Assembly: GCA_021813225.1 (NCBI GenBank)
Contig: JAKALH010000203.1
Coordinates: forward strand, 1 to 5,898
Length of the DNA stretch: 5,898 nucleotides
Direction: 5' to 3'
Origin: Chloroflexota bacterium
Lineage (GTDB): Bacteria; Chloroflexota; Anaerolineae; J036; Brachytrichaceae
The translations under genes were made by a program, and so were the position numbers. This document shows positions 5,306-5,898 of this stretch, piece after piece (the first letter of the stretch is position 1; each line of letters opens with the position of its first letter). The notes below the pieces were generated by a model, which ran no database searches, was not told the DNA's origin, and saw only the letters and a list, made by a program, of their open reading frames with translations.

Positions 5306-5898
5306 ATGGATGAGCATGCCGATCAAACGCTCCTGGAAGTCAGGGACTTGAAGATGCACTTCCCGCTGCGGCGCGGTTTCATGCAGCGTCTGGTGGGCTA
5401 CGTGAAGGCGGTGGACGGCGTGAGCCTGAAGCTGCGCGAGCGCGAAGTGCTGGGGCTGGTGGGCGAGAGCGGCTGCGGGAAGACCACCGTGGGCCGCACC
5501 ATCCTGCGCCTGTACGACCCCACGGCCGGGGAAATCCGTTTCCGCAGTAAAAGCGGCGAGTGGGTGGACATCGCCCGCATCAGCCAGTCTAAAATGAAAC
5601 CCCTGCGCCGCGAGATGCGCATGATTTTCCAGGACCCTTTCAGCTCGCTGAATCCGCGCCTGACCGTCAAAGACCTCATCAGCGAGCCGCTGGAGATTCA
5701 CCACGTGGCGCGCGGGCGCGAAGCCGAAGACCGCGTGGCCGAGCTGATGCGCGCGGTGGGGCTGGACCCGGCCTATATGCGGCGCTACCCGCACGAGTTT
5801 TCCGGCGGCCAGCGCCAGCGCATCGGGCTGGCGCGCACACTCTCGCTGAACCCGCGCCTGGTGGTGGCCGACGAGCCGGTCTCGGCGCTGGATGTGTC
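5306..5898 (+). CDS. ABC transporter ATP-binding protein, OppF/DppF type (3' end outside window)
   Basis: This is the cytoplasmic ATPase that powers the importer. The frame opens at ATG 5306 and stays open to the window edge, giving 197 complete codons of a protein usually about 320-340 long. The start LLEVRDLKMHFPLRRGF, then GYVKAVDGVSL, is the OppF/DppF pattern rather than OppD. Nucleotide-binding motifs appear in order: Walker A GESGCGKT (residues 53-60), Q-loop FQDPFSSLNPR with Gln109, signature SGGQRQR (166-172), Walker B LVVADEP (185-191) with catalytic Glu190, and the D-loop SALD (193-196). The switch His and the C-terminal oligopeptide-transporter extension lie beyond the window. The only ribosome-site candidate, GGAG at 5288-5291 inside the end of the cytochrome gene, is 14 bases from the ATG, so the site is weak; no better in-frame start is visible. 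The gene begins 8 bases after the cytochrome stop, implying co-transcription. Confidence 0.96.
   Translation, partial: MDEHADQTLLEVRDLKMHFPLRRGFMQRLVGYVKAVDGVSLKLREREVLGLVGESGCGKTTVGRTILRLYDPTAGEIRFRSKSGEWVDIARISQSKMKPLRREMRMIFQDPFSSLNPRLTVKDLISEPLEIHHVARGREAEDRVAELMRAVGLDPAYMRRYPHEFSGGQRQRIGLARTLSLNPRLVVADEPVSALDV

Noticed and set aside
5258..5794. 178-codon minus-strand open frame opposite the ATPase start
   Set aside because: The + strand frame encodes all ABC ATPase motifs in order and only lacks a stop because the window ends.

Overview
The window holds five genes on the + strand, closely spaced, with both ends cut inside genes. The DNA is GC-rich (codon third positions are mostly G or C). 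Four genes are parts of a peptide/nickel/oligosaccharide-type (Opp/Dpp) ABC importer: the C-terminal part of a family-5 solute-binding protein (1-1153), two membrane permeases of the DppB and DppC types (1333-2331 and 2360-3496), and the N-terminal two thirds of an OppF/DppF-type ATPase (5306-end). The ATPase runs off the window edge without a stop codon.

The surprise is the fifth gene (3507-5297). It lies inside the importer operon, between the second permease and the ATPase, with spacers of 10 and 8 bases. It encodes a 596-residue lipoprotein with a lipobox, an N-terminal carboxypeptidase-regulatory-like beta domain, six c-type heme attachment motifs (five CXXCH and one CX4CH) and a C-terminal beta-rich domain, an arrangement typical of cytochrome c554-like multiheme proteins. 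A secreted redox protein is therefore probably co-transcribed with an ABC uptake system, whose usual OppD-type ATPase is not in its expected place.

The only sizeable non-coding stretch is the 179-base spacer 1154-1332 between the binding-protein gene and the first permease. It holds a run of GC-rich inverted repeats whose arms overlap, so the stems partly exclude one another, followed by an AT-richer leader with a tiny Arg-rich ORF overlapping the permease start. There is no T-tract, so this is more likely an mRNA-stability or attenuation element that sets binding protein above permease than a classical terminator.

The source is a GC-rich bacterium that makes c-type cytochromes. The long binding-protein and permease variants, together with a multiheme lipoprotein, would suit Chloroflexota (Anaerolineae-like) or a similar environmental lineage. 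That placement is inferred from general protein character and is not proven here. The likely joint role is uptake of an oligopeptide, oligosaccharide or metal/heme-type ligand at the outer face of the membrane, with a membrane-anchored electron-transfer protein made at the same time. No tRNA, rRNA, CRISPR array or mobile element was seen.
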